Shown in pieces: positions 53,723 to 61,479 of a stretch of 64,000 nucleotides of DNA. A program made the translations under genes and the position numbers. Each line of letters starts with the position of its first letter. The first letter of the stretch is position 1. The DNA lies in assembly GCA_017484005.1 (NCBI GenBank), contig JAFUTY010000053.1, forward strand, positions 1-64,000, given 5' to 3'. This DNA comes from Selenomonadaceae bacterium. Its GTDB lineage: Bacteria > Bacillota > Negativicutes > Selenomonadales > Selenomonadaceae. The notes under the pieces are model-generated. The model was given only the letters and a program-made list of their open reading frames with translations, made no database searches and was not told where the DNA came from.

Positions 53723-53950
53723 TGATCCGCTTTGTGAGTCCTTGAAAGTCAATAACGATGCGAGATAAAAAGATTGTGATCCGCTTGATCCGCTCTAGAT
53801 ACGTAGAGCTCAATATTTTTGATTGTCATGTCTGTTTTTTTATAAAAAGTCAGACACGACAATGAATTTTATATTATCCCATGTATTGAGCGGATCACAA
53901 TTTAAGATCTTGGCGTCACATCTAGAATTTCGGAAACACAAAGCGGATCA
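53723..53950. other. concentric inverted repeats, candidate replication origin
   Basis: Three nested inverted repeats share nearly one centre. Outermost: TGATCCGCTTTGTG (53723-53736) with CACAAAGCGGATCA (53937-53950), perfect over 14. Middle: TTGTGATCCGC and TTGATCCGCTC (53774-53795) with GAGCGGATCACAA (53888-53900). Inner: ATTGTCATGTCTG (53822-53834) with CAGACACGACAAT (53851-53863). The motif TGATCCGC thus occurs three times one way and twice the other. No gene is present. Placement after the replication gene suggests an origin or a replication-protein binding array. Confidence 0.6.
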
Positions 53951-53978
53951 TGAACGTCGAAAAAGGGAGTGAATTGAC

Positions 53979-54026
53979 GTTTGACTTTATTTCCATTTTC
54001 GTTTCAGAAATCTTAAAAAGTCAAAC
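53979..54026. repeat. inverted repeat before the zinc-ribbon gene
   Basis: GTTTGACTTT (53979-53988) and AAAGTCAAAC (54017-54026) are perfect 10-base inverted repeats about 28 bases apart, 70 bases before the next gene. A possible operator. Confidence 0.5.
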
Positions 54027-54096
54027 ACCGTTCAGAAATGAAAAAAAGTGATAAAAAATGAATTAACTGAGTAAAAGATTCAAAGAGGATAAAAAA

Positions 54097-54423
54097 ATGA
54101 ACGAAAATAGTAAATTTATTCAAAAAACATGTGTGATCTGTGGCAAGAAATTTCAAATACGTTCATCGTTGAAAACATTTAGAACGCAAAAGACCTGCAG
54201 TCCAGAATGCGCGATGAAATTGGATGCGGCGACGAGATTGAAAGTGCGTCGGAATTATGAATTTCGGCGGGGAGAGATTAAAGAGACACGCGTTAGAAAA
54301 TGCGTATATTGCGGGAAGAAGTTTACAGCGCAATCAGAGACGGAAATATTTTGCTCGGCAGATTGCGGAATTAATGCACAATTGGAGATTTATGGAGAAA
54401 AAGTGGAGGGATTGCTATTTTGA
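54097..54423 (+). CDS. protein with two zinc-ribbon-like motifs
   Basis: A 108-residue protein with two copies of a CxxC...CxxxC pattern: CVICGKKF with CSPEC, and CVYCGKKF with CSADC. The linker is basic (RLKVRRNYEFRRGE). Likely binds nucleic acid or protein through zinc ribbons. AGAGGA lies 8 bases before the ATG. It starts the run leading into the late genes. Confidence 0.65.
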   Translation: MNENSKFIQKTCVICGKKFQIRSSLKTFRTQKTCSPECAMKLDAATRLKVRRNYEFRRGEIKETRVRKCVYCGKKFTAQSETEIFCSADCGINAQLEIYGEKVEGLLF

Positions 54424-54469
54424 AGACATATAACGTTGAAGGAGTCAATTTTCAACAGATATCGCGGAA

Positions 54470-54703
54470 ATGGATGTAGAAACGGCAGAATGGATCATCG
54501 CGGAGCTCAATAAAAGAGAAGAATTTCCTGTATGCAAATTGAGAGTCACAAAACTTCCGAATGGGGAGTATGATTGCGATTATTACGTAAAACCGCCGAA
54601 ATTTGAGAGGATTAGACGCATAACAGGCTATTTAAGTGGCACATTGGATTCATGGAATAATTCAAAACGTGCAGAAGAATCGGAAAGAGTGAAACATGCG
54701 TGA
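54470..54703 (+). CDS. hypothetical prophage protein
   Basis: A 77-residue protein, MDVETAEWIIAELNKREEF onward, with beta-rich middle (KLRVTKLPNGEYDCDYYVK). No recognised domain. Its ribosome-binding site is poor at the chosen ATG; a good GAAGGAG lies 25-30 bases upstream, so the true start may differ. The next gene begins 15 bases after its stop. Confidence 0.5.
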   Translation: MDVETAEWIIAELNKREEFPVCKLRVTKLPNGEYDCDYYVKPPKFERIRRITGYLSGTLDSWNNSKRAEESERVKHA

Positions 54704-54718
54704 AAGGATGATTCTAAA

Positions 54719-55159
54719 ATGAGTCCAAAGCCATCGAAAGAGGAAATTCGAGAAATGGAATTTGTATTCTATAATGAGTTAAAAATACGTCGATTAATCC
54801 GAGAATCGCGACTTGATCGCCCTCGTTGCGATCTTCTCGTCAAACCATCTAATCGATGCATTGGAGATCCCGTCAGTTCTCAAGTTTTACGCAATTTAAT
54901 GCCAATTAAATTCATTTTTATCGATGATCGTCCATTCTTTCAACCTGAGCAATGGATGAAAATAGTTGATGAATCATATAGAATTGCGTCGGAGAAAATA
55001 TCGCAAGTCGCTCGATTAAGATATTCACATACTCCTCTCAATCAAATCCTTTCAACACTAAGAATTTCGAGCGGTGTATATTACTTCAGAATAAATGAAT
55101 TTCGATCGCTTGCCATTTCATTACGAAAAAAATTTCAAGAAATTGAAAAAAATACTTGA
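54719..55159 (+). CDS. putative late-gene transcription activator (ArpU/RinA-like)
   Basis: A 146-residue protein whose C-terminal half (VARLRYSHTPLNQILSTLRISSGVYYFRINEFRSLAISLRKKF) reads like the sigma-4-type helix-turn-helix of phage late regulators: a helix, LNQILSTL, then a recognition-like helix and a long tail. Its position, just before a terminator and the terminase operon, is where ArpU/RinA-type activators usually lie. The identification rests on pattern and context only. AAGGAT precedes the ATG. Confidence 0.5.
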   Translation: MSPKPSKEEIREMEFVFYNELKIRRLIRESRLDRPRCDLLVKPSNRCIGDPVSSQVLRNLMPIKFIFIDDRPFFQPEQWMKIVDESYRIASEKISQVARLRYSHTPLNQILSTLRISSGVYYFRINEFRSLAISLRKKFQEIEKNT

Positions 55160-55198
55160 AAAAATTCGATATTTTGGGTATAAAATTCCTAACATGGA

Positions 55199-55225
55199 TG
55201 ATTGTCTAATGAATGACAATTTTTG
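55199..55225 (+). terminator. short terminator hairpin
   Basis: ATTGTC pairs with GACAAT, followed by TTTTTG, 40 bases after the putative activator gene. Confidence 0.5.
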
Positions 55226-55255
55226 ATCTGAAATAAATCGACTGATGTGCGAGAA

Positions 55256-55302
55256 AATAGACGTTCTGAGTATTTTATACATCGGAACGTCTATTTTTAT
55301 TT
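55256..55302. terminator. terminator
   Basis: ATAGACGTTC pairs perfectly with GAACGTCTAT, followed by TTTTATTTCCGAA, matching the tail of the window's common terminators. Confidence 0.7.
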
Positions 55303-55312
55303 CCGAATTGAA

Positions 55313-55615
55313 CTATATCGAGAAGTAAAAATCTCGTATTATATGAAATCTTTCATGTTTACAGATAATAGAAAGGTACTTCCAGCGGCAATTTAAATTT
55401 GCGAGGGCTGCTTGCGCAACATCTTTCTAGGTATGATAAATTTTTCATAATTCAACTTTAAAATTGGCTATTATGAGCATAATAGAACAATAATCACATA
55501 AAAATATCTCGGAAATGATATAGATTGAGCTGTACTATACTAATAAAAGTAAAAAATTCAGTATAAATTTAAAGAGAAAGATCTATATCGAGGCAAAAAG
55601 ATGTAAACATGAAAG
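55313..55615. other. repeat-flanked intergenic block before terminase, candidate cos/late control region
   Basis: This gene-free stretch has a perfect 14-base inverted repeat at its sides, CTTTCATGTTTACA (55350-55363) and TGTAAACATGAAAG (55602-55615), and a direct repeat CTATATCGAG (55313-55322 and 55583-55592). Inside is the palindrome at 55468-55485 and a GC-richer patch near 55385-55425. Lambda-type phages keep cos and the small-terminase binding sites just upstream of the small terminase gene, which is the position here. Confidence 0.45.
55468..55485. promoter_or_regulatory. palindromic operator-like site
   Basis: CTATTATG and CATAATAG are 8-base inverted arms separated by AG, about 140 bases before the terminase small subunit gene. 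A possible binding site for the late activator. Confidence 0.5.
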
Positions 55616-55624
55616 AGAATAGGC

Positions 55625-56143
55625 ATGAAAATCAAAGATGAACTAGAAACATTAACGACAACGCAAGCAATATTAGCGCGGGCGTTAGGAATGACAGTGC
55701 CACGAATCAACGCGATGATAAAAGAGGGAATAGTCAAGCGCGATCCGGCGGATGCACACGGCGGCGTATTGATTTTTGAATCATTGCGCAACTATTTTTC
55801 AAAAAATGCAGTGAATGAGGGCGATGCTGATTTCAATAAAGAACGCGCGATGCATGAACGAGCAAAGAGGAAATTGGCGGAATTGAAACTACAAAAGGCG
55901 TTAGGGAATGTATATGACGCGAAATTAGTCGAAAGAGTCATAATAGAGGATTTAGTGAAACTGCGAACGCGACTATTGACAATTCCGAGCAAAATTGCAC
56001 CGACACTTGAGGGGAAATCGAAAGGTGAAATTGACCTCTTTTTAACGCGAGAAATAGAGGAAACATTATCTGAATTGTCGCAATATGATCCGGCGATGTA
56101 TATGAGTGAGGATGTGGAGAATGATGAATCTGAATCAGTTTGA
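55625..56143 (+). CDS. phage terminase small subunit (Nu1-like)
   Basis: A 172-residue protein with an N-terminal winged-helix-type DNA-binding segment (TTTQAILARALGMTVPRINAMIKEGIVKR) and a helical C-terminal half (HERAKRKLAELKLQKALGNV), the pattern of lambda gpNu1-family small terminases. These bind the packaging site and load the large subunit. The large subunit follows after one small gene. The ribosome-binding region is AGAGAAT, weak. Confidence 0.75.
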   Translation: MKIKDELETLTTTQAILARALGMTVPRINAMIKEGIVKRDPADAHGGVLIFESLRNYFSKNAVNEGDADFNKERAMHERAKRKLAELKLQKALGNVYDAKLVERVIIEDLVKLRTRLLTIPSKIAPTLEGKSKGEIDLFLTREIEETLSELSQYDPAMYMSEDVENDESESV

Positions 56144-56396
56144 TTTCACAAATTTATCGATGTATGAACTTGGAAGGATAGGAGCAAAGATTCGCGAAGA
56201 GGAATTGATTCCGGAACAAGAGTTGGCGAGGTATATTAATCGATTTATCATAGAACGGAATCATAAAATTAGTCGAAGTGCACGGATCAGAATGATAAAG
56301 AAAATTTTATTCTCACTTGGCGCGTCATATTCAGAATTTAATGCAATTTATGCAAATTTAGATCAAGAAATCGACTCGATGTTAAATGGCGATTAG
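56121..56396 (+). CDS. hypothetical protein between terminase subunits
   Basis: A 91-residue helical protein starting MMNLNQFDFTNLSMYELGRI, overlapping the end of the small terminase gene and ending 2 bases before the large terminase start. No recognised domain. Tight packing between the subunits suggests a role in packaging, but none can be named. Confidence 0.55.
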   Translation: MMNLNQFDFTNLSMYELGRIGAKIREEELIPEQELARYINRFIIERNHKISRSARIRMIKKILFSLGASYSEFNAIYANLDQEIDSMLNGD

Positions 56397-56398
56397 AT

Positions 56399-58225
56399 AT
56401 GAAGTCGAAAGATGAATTATTGAAAAAAGTGTTGAATATTGGATTAAAACCGATAGAAAAGCTCAGTGTCTCGGATTGGGCAGGGAGATATCGAATAATA
56501 TCGAGCGGGAATGCCGAACCTGGTCGATGGAAGAACTCTCGAACGCCATATTTGAAGGAAGTAATGGATGCATTCACCGATCCGGAAGTTCATCGAATAG
56601 TATTAAAATCCTCGGCGCAAATTGGTAAATCGGAATGCATTAATAATATAATAGGGAGGTTTTCGCATCTCGATCCGTGTCCGATGATGATAGTGCAACC
56701 GACTATCGAAATGGCACAGGATTATTCTAAAAGACGATTAGCACCTATGATTCGGGATTGTAATGTGCTATCTAGATTATTTTATGATGATAAAAGTGTA
56801 TCAAAATCCCGTGATGCTAATCAAACGATACTATCGAAGTACTTTCCTGGTGGATCATTGGTATTAGCAGGCGCAAATAGTCCCGCAGGATTAGCGAGTC
56901 GTCCTATAAGAATAGTGCTTTTTGACGAAGTAGATAGATTTCCGGCATCAGCAGCGTCAGAAGGTGATCCAGTAGACATCGCAAGTAAGAGAACAGCCAC
57001 ATTTTGGAATGCTAAAATAGGATTATTTTCAACTCCGACGTTAGAGGATGAATCGCGAATAGACATAGAATATTTGAACGGGACTCAAGAAGTGTGGAGT
57101 CATATTTGTCCTCGATGTGGCGCAATTCATTGCCTTCAAATTGAGAGCATATTTGAGATAAATGGAGGAATATGTTGGGAATGTCCTGATTGTAAGAATT
57201 ATTTCTCAGAAATTGTTATGAAAAATGCTCAAGCGATGTATGTATCGAAGAATTCTGAATGTAAATCCAAGACTCGTTCATTTTTTGTAAATGGATTTAG
57301 TAGTCCATGGGTGGAATGGCGCGAGATATTGCGGGAATATGAGGAATCGCAAGGGAATCCAGTGCGTGAGCAGGTTGTAGTGAATACACGACTAGGGAAC
57401 ACATACAAGCCGCATACAAACAATCGCGGGATAGAGAAAATATTGGCGCGACGTGAGTGGTATATAGCAGAATTGCCGGACGAAATAGTATTATTAACTG
57501 CGGCAGTAGATGTCCAAGATGCGCGATTAGAGTATGAAATCTGTGGATGGGGAATAGATGAGGAATGTTGGGGTATAAAAAAGGGGATTATAGTAGGAAA
57601 GCCCTCAGTTCCTAAAGTTTGGGAGATATTAGATGAAATATTGGATCGAGCATGGTATTATTCAACGAAAAAAGGCGGATATTTAAAAATAAAGAGGACA
57701 TTTATTGATTCCGGTGGACATTTTACTTCAAATGTATATGAATATTGCAAAAAGAATCAAAACAAGGGAAGATTTGCGATAAAAGGGATAGGGCGTGCAG
57801 GAATACCATTCATAGACAAAACAATAGTACATGAGGGATTATACTTGACGTCATTAGGAGTAAATGAAGGGAAAGAACAAGTATACAGTCGGTTAGAAAT
57901 AGATGAAGTTGGAGCGATGTACTTTCATTTTCCAGTAAAAGATCCGTATCAGAGAGGATATGATGAGCGATATTTCCGTGGATTATATTCAGAAGAGAGA
58001 GTAATACATGTAAAAAATGGTATAAAATACGCAGTATATGAACCAATTTCATCACATATAGCGAATGAGCCGTTAGATTTACGCGTTTATAATCTAGCGG
58101 CAATGAAATCACTCCGAATAACGCATGAAAAGTGGCTAGAATTAGCTGGAATGAGTGGATCAAGGCAATTAGTTTCAATATCTACGAAAAATCGAGTAAA
58201 AATGGCAATGATTAATTCCGATTGA
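56399..58225 (+). CDS. phage terminase large subunit (GpA family)
   Basis: The packaging motor and nuclease. The 608-residue protein has N-terminal WAGRYRIISSGNAEPGRW, a Walker A-like SSAQIGKSE (about 72-80), Walker B IVLFDEVDRF (about 171-180), a zinc-binding-like insert CPRCGAIHC / CWECPDC (about 237-262) and the nuclease region (FIDSGGHFTSNVYEYC, LTAAVDVQDARLEYEI). This is the lambda gpA family, about the usual length. AT-rich codon use with many ATA codons differs from the host genes. Confidence 0.92.
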   Translation: MKSKDELLKKVLNIGLKPIEKLSVSDWAGRYRIISSGNAEPGRWKNSRTPYLKEVMDAFTDPEVHRIVLKSSAQIGKSECINNIIGRFSHLDPCPMMIVQPTIEMAQDYSKRRLAPMIRDCNVLSRLFYDDKSVSKSRDANQTILSKYFPGGSLVLAGANSPAGLASRPIRIVLFDEVDRFPASAASEGDPVDIASKRTATFWNAKIGLFSTPTLEDESRIDIEYLNGTQEVWSHICPRCGAIHCLQIESIFEINGGICWECPDCKNYFSEIVMKNAQAMYVSKNSECKSKTRSFFVNGFSSPWVEWREILREYEESQGNPVREQVVVNTRLGNTYKPHTNNRGIEKILARREWYIAELPDEIVLLTAAVDVQDARLEYEICGWGIDEECWGIKKGIIVGKPSVPKVWEILDEILDRAWYYSTKKGGYLKIKRTFIDSGGHFTSNVYEYCKKNQNKGRFAIKGIGRAGIPFIDKTIVHEGLYLTSLGVNEGKEQVYSRLEIDEVGAMYFHFPVKDPYQRGYDERYFRGLYSEERVIHVKNGIKYAVYEPISSHIANEPLDLRVYNLAAMKSLRITHEKWLELAGMSGSRQLVSISTKNRVKMAMINSD

Positions 58226-58297
58226 AAAAATTATTTTATCGTTTTTATTACTCATTATAGAATCATATTTGAGATGTGTATTTGATAAAAAATTTTC

Positions 58298-58326
58298 TTG
58301 ATTTCATGATAAATCTCCTCTATAAT
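58298..58326 (+). promoter_or_regulatory. sigma-70-type promoter for the small RHH gene
   Basis: TTGATT (58298-58303), 17-base spacer, perfect TATAAT (58321-58326), 36 bases upstream of the GTG start. An internal promoter within the late operon marks the inserted cargo. Confidence 0.7.
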
Positions 58327-58361
58327 CGGTGCATAAAATATTCGAGAGAGGAGGAATTTGA

Positions 58362-58559
58362 GTGAAAACGCGTGTGAAATATCCTGTTAGAATCCAATTT
58401 TTGACGACAGAGGATCAAAAGAACCAACTTGAGCAAATAGCGGAGAAAATGTTGGTAGATTCATCCACGGCAATGCGAATGATCCTCGCCGATTTCCTGA
58501 TGCAAAAAAGATCTTTGTTACCATCTGGCAATTTCGCACCACAAACTGATTCCGAATGA
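58362..58559 (+). CDS. ribbon-helix-helix-like protein in head module cargo
   Basis: A 65-residue protein: VKYPVRIQFLTTEDQKNQLEQIAEKM then DSSTAMRMILADFLMQ, a strand-helix-helix pattern of CopG/Arc type. The start is GTG at 58362 with GGAGG 7 bases upstream. It has its own promoter and lies between terminase and gpW genes, converging on the small toxin-like gene; it may repress its own cargo segment. Confidence 0.6.
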   Translation: MKTRVKYPVRIQFLTTEDQKNQLEQIAEKMLVDSSTAMRMILADFLMQKRSLLPSGNFAPQTDSE

Positions 58560-58562
58560 GTA

Positions 58563-58590
58563 AAGTTCGATCATGTTTCAGATCGAACTT
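58563..58590. terminator. hairpin after the RHH gene
   Basis: AAGTTCGATC and GATCGAACTT pair perfectly (10 bases) around an 8-base loop, 4 bases after the RHH stop codon. No T-run follows, so it may be an operator or a weak terminator. Confidence 0.45.
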
Positions 58591-58616
58591 GCAAATGTCG
58601 CGATATATGCTAGAAT
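58589..58616 (+). promoter_or_regulatory. promoter for a putative antitoxin RNA
   Basis: TTGCAA (58589-58594), 16-base spacer, TAGAAT (58611-58616). Transcripts would start near 58623 and run across the 3' end of the leftward toxin-like gene. Confidence 0.5.
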
Positions 58617-58622
58617 TCAAAA

Positions 58623-58800
58623 AGCAGGGGGCGGAGGTTCGACTGCCAATCGACTCTCCTTAGAAGTAGAAATACTCATTGATCTTTTTCCAGATCCAGA
58701 GGATGAAAGCGATGAAACCTTGGAAAAGCGTTGTGAATGTTGCCAGCATCGATAACGTTTCTCCGTGTGCACTCCAGATCTCTTGAAGAAGTTCAAGCAT
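58623..58800 (+). ncRNA. putative antisense antitoxin RNA
   Basis: Inferred from the promoter at 58589-58616, which faces the small hydrophobic gene on the other strand. The overlap with the 3' part of that gene fits the convergent layout of Fst/TxpA-type type I systems. The 3' end is not visible; the end given is the toxin start codon and is arbitrary. A 60-codon open frame covers part of this strand but has no good ribosome-binding site. Confidence 0.4.
58660..58800 (-). CDS. small hydrophobic peptide, putative type I toxin
   Basis: A 46-residue peptide, MLELLQEIWSAHGETLSMLA then TFTTLFQGFIAFILWIWKKI and an aromatic tail. It has one membrane-spanning helix followed by charged residues, like the small holin-like/Fst-type membrane toxins of Firmicutes. 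AAAGGAGGTGATC, an almost complete match to the 16S anti-Shine-Dalgarno, lies 4 bases before the ATG (8 from GGAGG). A near-consensus promoter lies upstream, and an opposing promoter could make an antisense RNA. It was found by reading the minus strand between the RHH and gpW genes. Confidence 0.65.
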   Translation of the reverse strand: MLELLQEIWSAHGETLSMLATFTTLFQGFIAFILWIWKKINEYFYF

Positions 58801-58846
58801 TTCGATCACCTCCTTTCGAGATGATCTCCCCTGCTCTTTGATTGTT

Positions 58847-58875
58847 ATTATATCTATTTAACTGAATAAAGTCAA
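58847..58875 (-). promoter_or_regulatory. strong promoter for the toxin-like gene
   Basis: Minus strand TTGACT (58870-58875), 17-base spacer, perfect TATAAT (58847-58852), about 45 bases upstream of the ATG. Confidence 0.8.
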
Positions 58876-58933
58876 CGATTTTATAGTATAAATCCTCGAG
58901 AAATCGGGGATTTATTTATTTCCGGAGGATAAA

Positions 58934-59161
58934 ATGACACATCAGGAATTATTAAATCGGCGATTGAAACAATATATTGAGGCGGAAGAAATGATTCTAT
59001 CCGGCCAAAGTTATCAAATAGGGGATCGGAGATTAACACGCGCAAATATATCAGAAGTTCGCAAAATGATCGATAATCTACTATCTAGAGGTGCAACTTT
59101 AGATGAATTGGAGAAAAAATCGATATCTCACGTGAAAAGAGTGATATTTGATGATAACTGA
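58934..59161 (+). CDS. gpW/DUF6148-like head-tail joining protein
   Basis: A 75-residue protein: helical N-terminus (LLNRRLKQYIEAEEMILSG), then QSYQIGDRRLTRANISEVRK, a pattern common in gpW-like and DUF6148 phage proteins that complete the DNA-filled head. It is in the lambda position, between large terminase and portal, and overlaps the portal start by 11 bases. CGGAGGA lies upstream of the ATG. Confidence 0.75.
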   Translation: MTHQELLNRRLKQYIEAEEMILSGQSYQIGDRRLTRANISEVRKMIDNLLSRGATLDELEKKSISHVKRVIFDDN

Positions 59162-60596
59162 TTCAGGATATAGTGAAGGAGGCGCATCTAATCGCAAAAA
59201 AACATTAAAATCCTGGAATCCGATATCGCTATCAAGCAAATCAGACATTAATTATAACCTGTCAAAACTCCGGAACAGATCACGAGATTTAGTGATGAAT
59301 TCACCGATTGGCAGTGCAGTCATTGAAACTTGCGCAATATACACGATCGGACGAGGATTAAAACTATTTCCTCGAATAAATGCGGAAATATTAGGGATGA
59401 CGCAGGAGGAAGCGCGAGAATGGAATCACCGAACAGCGTCTGAATTTGAACTTTGGGCGATGAATCCGGAGACTGATTGGAATAAACGCAATAATTTCTA
59501 CGATTTGCAATGGATAGCTTTCGAATCCTATTTAATAGATGGCGATTCATTTTTATTATTCCGCCGACAACGTCCCTCGATAAGAAATCCATATACATTA
59601 AGATTGCAATTACTCGAGGGGAATCGAGTATGCAATCCATATGAATCAATCTATACGAGTGGGAATGTGAGCTATGCAGATAACGGGAATCGAATAATAG
59701 ATGGGGTGGAATTAGACTCAAATGGCAGACAGATAGCGTATTGGATAGCATCGAGCGTTCCAGGCGACTATGTTGATTCTGCATTGCCAAGATGGACACG
59801 CGTCAAGGCTATAGGAGATTTAACAGGATTTCGAAACATCTTGCAAATCTCTCACGACATACGAGCGGATCAATTGCGTGGAGTTCCAATTCTTGCACCA
59901 GTAATCGAGACTCTCAAACAAATTTCACGATATACGTCTGCAGAACTTGATAGCGCAGTAGTTAGATCCTATTATTCCGTCTTTTTCACACAAATGCTCG
60001 ATGGATCGCAAATGGATCTGAATTCATTACGTTCAGAAGGAGCAGAACCTCTGGACGTGTCGGAAATGAAATTGGGATCTGGAACGATTGCAGCACTGCC
60101 AGCGGGAGTCGATGTTAAATCTCTCGATTCATCCAGACAATCTGCTTTCCCGAGCTTTGTAACTGAATTAATCAAGCAAATTGGCGCAAGTCTTTCAATT
60201 CCCTTCGAAGTTCTAATGCATTCTTTCAATTCCTCATATTCCGCAAGTCGAGCAGCATTATTGCAAGCTTGGGATCATTTTTCCGCGAGACGGGCATGGT
60301 TTGTGAGAGATTTTTTGCGTCCAGTGTATGAAACTTGGCTAAATGAGGCGATATTGCAAGGAAGAATCATTGCACCAGGCTTTTTTGACGATCCTTTGAC
60401 TCGTGCCGCCTATGAATCCGCTGATTGGTATGGATCACGTATGTTATTACTCGATCCTAAAAAGGAATTAGAGGCGACGAAGATGAAAATTGAAATGGGA
60501 TTATCGACAAGGCAGCATGAAACAGCGGAATTAATGGGCACTGATTTTGAGAAAAATGTTGAACAATTAAGGTATGAGAATTCATTGTTTGAATAA
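59151..60596 (+). CDS. phage portal protein, lambda family
   Basis: The 481-residue portal forms the dodecameric ring through which DNA enters the head. It has features of lambda-family portals: RNRSRDLVMNSPIGSAVIET, YTIGRGLKLFPRI, RDLVMN and the C-terminal FNSSYSASRAALLQAWDHF. The ATG at 59151 is chosen over a TTG one codon earlier. It overlaps gpW and is followed 21 bases later by the prohead protease. Confidence 0.92.
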   Translation: MITDSGYSEGGASNRKKTLKSWNPISLSSKSDINYNLSKLRNRSRDLVMNSPIGSAVIETCAIYTIGRGLKLFPRINAEILGMTQEEAREWNHRTASEFELWAMNPETDWNKRNNFYDLQWIAFESYLIDGDSFLLFRRQRPSIRNPYTLRLQLLEGNRVCNPYESIYTSGNVSYADNGNRIIDGVELDSNGRQIAYWIASSVPGDYVDSALPRWTRVKAIGDLTGFRNILQISHDIRADQLRGVPILAPVIETLKQISRYTSAELDSAVVRSYYSVFFTQMLDGSQMDLNSLRSEGAEPLDVSEMKLGSGTIAALPAGVDVKSLDSSRQSAFPSFVTELIKQIGASLSIPFEVLMHSFNSSYSASRAALLQAWDHFSARRAWFVRDFLRPVYETWLNEAILQGRIIAPGFFDDPLTRAAYESADWYGSRMLLLDPKKELEATKMKIEMGLSTRQHETAELMGTDFEKNVEQLRYENSLFE

Positions 60597-60617
60597 AATT
60601 GAGGAGAGATTCATAAA

Positions 60618-61472
60618 ATGGCAGATAAAGTAAAAAATTCCGAAATACTCATTTTTGGTAGAATAGGATCAGAAGTTACAGCATATGGAATCGCAGAACA
60701 GTTAAAAATGGCGAATAATGAAGAAGTAACGATCAAGATTTCATCATATGGAGGAGATTTAGCGGAAGGACATGCAATTTATAATCTTTTAAGGGATTAT
60801 CAGGGAAAAGTTACATGTGAAATAATAGGAGTATGTGCGAGTGCGGCAACGATCATAGCGATGGCAGGAAATAGTATAAAAATGAAATCAAATGCTGTTT
60901 TTATGATACATGAGCCCTCAATAACACTCTTTGATGTGATGCAGAAAAATGATTTATCAAAGATAATTGATGAATTGGAAAAATTGAATGAATCGATAGT
61001 GGAAGTGTATGCATCACGAACGAAACTTGATAAGAATGAAATTCGAAGTATGTTAAAAGCCGAAAAATGGTTAAATGCGGAGGAATCGCGAGCTAAAGGA
61101 TTCATCGATGAAATAATTCCGATCGCCGAAAATCAAGTATCTACGCCATCGATTCAAGTTCTTGATTCATTCAAGCAGAAAGTATTGATGGAGGAAAGAA
61201 AGCGAATAATTGATTTAGATAAGGCAAAAACGTCGAATATAGCGATATGTGCGATAATAGATCAAGCGAAATCAGATGGGAAAACACTGATGGAAATTCA
61301 ACCATATATTGACGCGATCAAAAAAACTCCTGAGACAAATAATCCATTAGAGAAGATATTTAAGGATTATTCGGAATCAGGAGCGACTGAAATTAGTGGA
61401 ATATCGCCGAAAATAGACGATAAACAGAGTGCAATTGATGAAATAGTTCGATATTCAAAGGAATGGAGATAA
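60618..61472 (+). CDS. ClpP-like prohead protease
   Basis: A 284-residue protein with a ClpP/S49-like fold in the first 175 residues: ISSYGGDLAEGHAIYN, the nucleophile Ser75 in VCASAATI and His98 in FMIHEPS. Such proteases cut scaffold and capsid proteins during head maturation. The C-terminal 100 residues are helical and may act as the scaffold. AGGAGA precedes the ATG; the decoration-protein gene follows after 7 bases. Confidence 0.88.
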   Translation: MADKVKNSEILIFGRIGSEVTAYGIAEQLKMANNEEVTIKISSYGGDLAEGHAIYNLLRDYQGKVTCEIIGVCASAATIIAMAGNSIKMKSNAVFMIHEPSITLFDVMQKNDLSKIIDELEKLNESIVEVYASRTKLDKNEIRSMLKAEKWLNAEESRAKGFIDEIIPIAENQVSTPSIQVLDSFKQKVLMEERKRIIDLDKAKTSNIAICAIIDQAKSDGKTLMEIQPYIDAIKKTPETNNPLEKIFKDYSESGATEISGISPKIDDKQSAIDEIVRYSKEWR

Positions 61473-61479
61473 AAAAAAG

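Noticed and set aside
58630..58660. GGTTCGACTGCC looks like a tRNA T-arm
   Set aside because: No acceptor, D or anticodon stems can be formed around it; it lies in the proposed antisense RNA region.
58573..58755. 60-codon plus-strand frame opposite the toxin-like gene
   Set aside because: No ribosome-binding site, odd composition (GGGG run, acidic tail), and it overlaps a better-supported minus-strand gene.
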